From JAAZHD01 sp012510895 (lineage in GTDB: Bacteria > Bacillota > Clostridia > Caldicoprobacterales > DTU083): a DNA stretch of 64,000 nucleotides. The translations under genes and the position numbers were made by a program. Under the pieces are notes generated by a model. It was not told the origin of the DNA, did no database searches, and worked only from the letters and a program-made list of their open reading frames with translations. Positions 60,711-64,000 of the stretch are shown piece after piece (position 1 is the stretch's first letter; every line of letters begins with the position of its first letter). The DNA lies in the NCBI GenBank assembly GCA_050951465.1, contig JBMNJC010000014.1:49943-113942 (forward strand). The letters run 5' to 3'.

Positions 60711-61940
60711 GTGTATAGAATCGGTCAGGAAGAAATAGATGCCGTTGCCAGGGTAATCAATTCAGGACAGCTGTTCAGAATAGGTTCGGCATATAGCGAA
60801 GTTGATAATTTTGAGAAGGAACTGGCGGAAAAATTATTTGTTAAATATACGCTGTTTGTGACAGGGGGAACTACAGCCCTTATTGCTGCACTAATCGGAC
60901 TGGGCGTCGGCCCCGGTGACGAAGTTATAGTACCTGCCTATACCTTTATGGCATCTGCTTTGGCTGTAACTGCAGTCGGCGCTGTTCCTGTCATAGCTGA
61001 GGTAGATGAAACCTTGATGATTGATCCCGAAGATGTAGAGAAAAAAATAAGCCCTCATACCAAAGCAATAATACCTGTTCACATGCTTGGATATCCATGT
61101 GATATGGACAGGATAATGAGCATTGCAGATAAATATAACCTGCTTGTTCTGGAAGATGCCTGCCAGGCTGTGGGTGGAAGTTATAAAGGCAGAAGACTGG
61201 GCAGCATAGGGCATGCGGGAGCGTACAGTTTCAATTATTTCAAAATCATAAGCTGCGGAGAAGGCGGGGCTGTTCTGACCAATGAAAGAACAGTGTTTGA
61301 GAAGGCTGTATACTATCATGACGGAGGCGCTGCTTTCAGAAGAGACTATGTTGGTTTGGCCAAAGGCGATAAGGGCAGTTCAGAATATACTGTTTTCCCA
61401 ATCTACGGGAAATTTGAAACTCCGGTATTTGCCGGCTCACAGGCCAGACAGAATGAAATTATGGGAGCTGTAATGAGGGTGCAGCTTAAGAGACTGGATG
61501 GTATACTGGAGGATCTGAGAAAAGTGAAAATGCAGATAACTGATGAATTAAGGAACGTGCCCAAGCTCACTTTTCTGAAGTCAAATGATGAAAACGGCGG
61601 TTGCTGCACTCATATTGGATTTATATTCGAGGACGAGAATAAAGCAAGGGCTTTTGCAGGCAGCCCCGGTGTAAACGGTGCCTTGCCCATTGACAGCGGA
61701 AGGCATGTTTATACTAACTGGGAACCCATAATGAACAAAAGAGGAGCTGCCCATCCTGCAATGAATCCCTTTAATATGCATGCAAATCAAGGGCTTAACT
61801 TTAATTATAGCAGTGACATGTGCTCAAGGACACTGGAACTGCTGAGAAGGACAGTCAACATAGCCCTTAATCCGGACTGGACACAGGAAACCATAAGGGA
61901 AAAGGTTGACAGCATAAAGAAAGCGGCACAGAATCTGTAA
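60711..61940 (+). CDS. DegT/DnrJ/EryC1/StrS family PLP aminotransferase
   Basis: The 409-residue protein has the opening TLFVTGGTTALIAALIGLG, GPGDEVIVPAYTFMASA, EDACQAVGGSYKGRRLG, and the PLP lysine in SFNYFKIISCGEGG about residue 178. The family transfers amino groups to nucleotide-linked or free keto-sugars. GTG 60711 follows AAGGAGGG. It is probably co-transcribed with the ceramidase-family gene and convergent to the PHP-domain gene. The substrate may be a keto-inositol or keto-sugar, but this is a guess. Confidence 0.9.
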   Translation: MYRIGQEEIDAVARVINSGQLFRIGSAYSEVDNFEKELAEKLFVKYTLFVTGGTTALIAALIGLGVGPGDEVIVPAYTFMASALAVTAVGAVPVIAEVDETLMIDPEDVEKKISPHTKAIIPVHMLGYPCDMDRIMSIADKYNLLVLEDACQAVGGSYKGRRLGSIGHAGAYSFNYFKIISCGEGGAVLTNERTVFEKAVYYHDGGAAFRRDYVGLAKGDKGSSEYTVFPIYGKFETPVFAGSQARQNEIMGAVMRVQLKRLDGILEDLRKVKMQITDELRNVPKLTFLKSNDENGGCCTHIGFIFEDENKARAFAGSPGVNGALPIDSGRHVYTNWEPIMNKRGAAHPAMNPFNMHANQGLNFNYSSDMCSRTLELLRRTVNIALNPDWTQETIREKVDSIKKAAQNL

Positions 61941-61944
61941 ATCG

Positions 61945-62829
61945 TTAAATGGCTGCCAGTACGTTATGGGGCAATATTCGGCTTAGGAATTTTATATCTC
62001 TGCATTTGATTCCTAATTCATTGAAGCATTCATATGGAATATACTGGCCGATATTGCCCACACTGGTTTTAAAACCATGCAAATCACTTCCCGGCACAAG
62101 TTCAGTACCCTCATCTGCAATAACCTTATATGCAGCCCATAACATCTGAATGACTGCCGGTATGTTGGCAGAGCGTACGCGATACTGGGTATTCCCGTTG
62201 ACTTCTATCGGGATATCAAGATCGCGGGCTGCTTTTGCAACTTCTATTATGTCGAAGTTAAAGAATTCTGTCAGCTCTTCGTAGCCAAAGTCAGTCCAGT
62301 GGTCTCTGTACCTCAGTTCAGTCACCCATGGCTGGATTTCCTTTTTTATTAATCTGTTATTTACAGCCGAACGGAAAGGATGAGCCATAAAGACAGGCTT
62401 ATTTACAGCTTTCATAAAATCTGAAGCTTCATGCAGCCTTTTTATCATGCTGTCGGTATTGTCATCCATGCTTTCTTCGGAATGAAGCGGTTCACAGATG
62501 AAATAATCAGACATTTCTATGACTTCTGAAGGTACATCCGTAAGATCATCTCCCGGCCCCATTTCGGGGGCAAACAGTATGGTTAAGCCGGGGAACGATC
62601 CTTTAAGCTGTTTTATATCTTTCCTGTACTGTATTAAGCCTTCAAGGCTGTTTTCGTAAGCACACATTCTGGTGATTTCTTTTCTGGGAAAATACAGAGA
62701 ATAGTGATCGGTTAATCCAAGTATCTTTCGTCCGGTTTTTTGTGCATAGTTGAGATAATCCCATAGTGATACGCCGGCTTGCCTTTCCTGTCCTGCATGA
62801 TAGTGCAGATCTACATTATATATATAAAT
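61945..62829 (-). CDS. PHP-domain metal-dependent phosphoesterase-like protein without a standard start codon
   Basis: The open frame begins behind a stop at 62848-62850 and encodes NVDLHYHAGQE (HxH metal motif), LGLTDHYS, FAPEMGPGDD, FMAHPFR and VPGSDLHG, a complete PHP domain. The N-terminal half has no ATG, GTG or TTG before the HxH motif; the first internal ATG, at 62667, would cut off the metal site. The most plausible start is ATT 62829, 8 bases behind AAGGA, giving 294 residues. An ATG at 62839 is out of frame by a length that one more TA unit in the TA repeat would repair. Confidence 0.75.
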   Translation of the reverse strand: MYIYNVDLHYHAGQERQAGVSLWDYLNYAQKTGRKILGLTDHYSLYFPRKEITRMCAYENSLEGLIQYRKDIKQLKGSFPGLTILFAPEMGPGDDLTDVPSEVIEMSDYFICEPLHSEESMDDNTDSMIKRLHEASDFMKAVNKPVFMAHPFRSAVNNRLIKKEIQPWVTELRYRDHWTDFGYEELTEFFNFDIIEVAKAARDLDIPIEVNGNTQYRVRSANIPAVIQMLWAAYKVIADEGTELVPGSDLHGFKTSVGNIGQYIPYECFNELGIKCRDIKFLSRILPHNVLAAI

Positions 62830-62850
62830 TGTACTGCATCCTTTCTTTTA

Positions 62851-63101
62851 ATATATCTTAATAGTTGTACGTGTCTGCAAAAAATACAAATAACAAATAC
62901 ATGATACTCCAAAACATTGCTGCTGTAAACCCTGCCGGAGATAATTTGTATTAAGCATTAAAAAGGACTTTCCGGGTCTATGGCGAATATATCCAGCATA
63001 ATATTCTTATCCTGGCGGATGATACTACTCATATCAATTAATGCGAACTATGTAAATCTCGGTTCTTAAAACACGTGTTAATTAAATGGGGGTCTTATTG
63101 C
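62851..63101. other. Divergent spacer
   Basis: This 250-base spacer lies between the PHP-domain gene and the sialidase-like gene. It must hold two promoters; no clear -35/-10 pair, operator or RNA element was identified. Confidence 0.4.
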
Positions 63102-64000
63102 ATGAAAAGCCTAAATGTATTGGAACATATCACTATACATAAAGATGAGAAAACATATGATGGTTTTCCAAATATTATTATAACCAACAACAATAAAATC
63201 ATTGTTGCCTTCCGTCTGGCTAAGGACAGGCAGAAAGAAACCGGGAAGGTATTTCATAATGACATAACCGGTAAAGGGGTTTATGTATCGTCTGAAGACA
63301 ATGGGGTTACTTGGCTTGAGGAGCCTAAAGTTATCTATGACCATCCTCTTGGAGGGATGAATGATACTAATATTACTTTACTTTCTGACGGAACCATATT
63401 GGCGGTGTTCTATCGGTGGAGAGGTTTTATGATAGAAGATGTAAAAGACCTTAAACCATGGGACACCGTAATTGATAACAAGTATGTCTGGCGGCTGGAC
63501 GGCACATATACACTTCGCTCTGTCGATGAAGGATTATCCTGGGATGAACCGGTGAAGGTGGATTTTAAAGGCAATGATATGGAACTGCATTCCAGAGGGA
63601 AAGCAGTTGAGCTTTCAGATAAACTAATGCTTCTACCCTTAAATGGAAGTGGACCCTCTTATAGGGCTAACCCAATAGAGTCAATATTAGCGGTATCTAA
63701 AGATAAAGGTCTTAATTGGGAATTTTATTCTACCATAGCCAAATCAGATACCGTAGATTTTTATGAAACAACGGTTTACCGTACCCCAAAAGGAAAATTG
63801 GTAGCTTTCATCAGAGGTATATGCAGAGAATATAAAAGCGATTGCGGTCTTTATTACTGCGAATCATATGACAATGGATTAACGTGGAATGAGGTAAAAA
63901 GGGCTTCCTTTGAAGTATCATCTACAGTATTTGATGTGATTACCCTAAATGATGGCAATGCTCTACTTACTTATGGATACAGAAAAGAACCATACGGTAT
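63102..64000 (+). CDS. Sialidase/BNR-repeat family protein, 3' end outside window
   Basis: From ATG 63102, about 9 bases behind GGGGG, the frame is open to the end of the window (about 299 residues). Four Asp-box repeats S-x-D-x-G-x-x-W are visible: SEDNGVTW, SVDEGLSW, SKDKGLNW and SYDNGLTW, which mark the six-bladed beta-propeller of exo-sialidase-like proteins. No signal peptide is present, so it may act on imported sugar acids or glycans. Whether it is a true sialidase depends on the arginine triad, which cannot be settled from the partial sequence. Confidence 0.85.
   Translation, partial: MKSLNVLEHITIHKDEKTYDGFPNIIITNNNKIIVAFRLAKDRQKETGKVFHNDITGKGVYVSSEDNGVTWLEEPKVIYDHPLGGMNDTNITLLSDGTILAVFYRWRGFMIEDVKDLKPWDTVIDNKYVWRLDGTYTLRSVDEGLSWDEPVKVDFKGNDMELHSRGKAVELSDKLMLLPLNGSGPSYRANPIESILAVSKDKGLNWEFYSTIAKSDTVDFYETTVYRTPKGKLVAFIRGICREYKSDCGLYYCESYDNGLTWNEVKRASFEVSSTVFDVITLNDGNALLTYGYRKEPYG

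Noticed and set aside
1..64000. CRISPR arrays, tRNA or rRNA genes, insertion sequences
   Set aside because: No regularly spaced repeats, cloverleaf sequences, rRNA stretches or transposase motifs were seen on either strand by reading; short degenerate remnants could be missed.

Overview
The window looks like a chromosomal segment of an anaerobic, low-to-moderate G+C Firmicute of the class Clostridia. Supporting signs are strong GGAGG-type ribosome binding sites with frequent TTG/GTG starts, AddAB instead of RecBCD, a superoxide reductase rather than a superoxide dismutase, a CtsR-type heat-shock operator, a clostridial 2-enoate/dienoyl reductase, an iron-dependent butanol-type alcohol dehydrogenase, and a YhaO-YhaN-YhaM cluster. 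No rRNA, tRNA, CRISPR array or insertion sequence was seen.

Layout. 1-9.4 kb holds housekeeping genes: the end of a hexokinase, a PQ-loop-like membrane protein, a thioredoxin-fold protein, a CtsR-controlled Hsp20, two envelope proteins, a hexapeptide acyltransferase, superoxide reductase, tyrosyl-tRNA synthetase, a YugP-like zinc protease and an FMN-binding glutamate-synthase-like protein. 9.7-13.1 kb is a surface protein / ECF sigma / anti-sigma operon. 13.2-22.5 kb is a nucleic-acid-processing run: an unknown DNA-binding-like protein, RadC, YhaO, YhaN, YhaM and a HelD-like helicase. 22.5-25.2 kb is a divergent TetR / flavin reductase pair with a clear promoter and operator. 25.5-29.1 kb holds a polysaccharide deacetylase, signal peptidase I, QueT and an alcohol dehydrogenase. 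29.3-36.6 kb is addBA. 36.6-41.6 kb is a D-amino-acid utilisation group (D-threonine-aldolase-like, D-aminoacylase, RidA) followed by a MATE transporter. An alanine-transaminase-like gene lies opposite. 43.1-48.9 kb is a three-gene glycan catabolism operon.

49.4-59.2 kb is different. It is visibly A+T-richer and almost entirely on the + strand. It consists of short, unrelated, mostly single-gene units (esterase, GNAT, MazG-like, P-loop kinase, nucleotidyltransferase, HD phosphohydrolase, glyoxalase, small membrane proteins). Four of these are broken by a frameshift, a deletion or a stop codon. Several gaps carry two-part imperfect hairpins just upstream of the next gene, and two gaps share the motif ATCACATAA-N4-GCAT. 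This resembles a decaying gene-cassette array without a visible integrase, and it is the most unusual part of the window.

59.3-64 kb is a second glycan-related group: a neutral-ceramidase-family protein, a DegT/DnrJ-family aminotransferase, a PHP-domain protein with no ordinary start codon, and a sialidase/BNR-repeat protein that runs off the window end.
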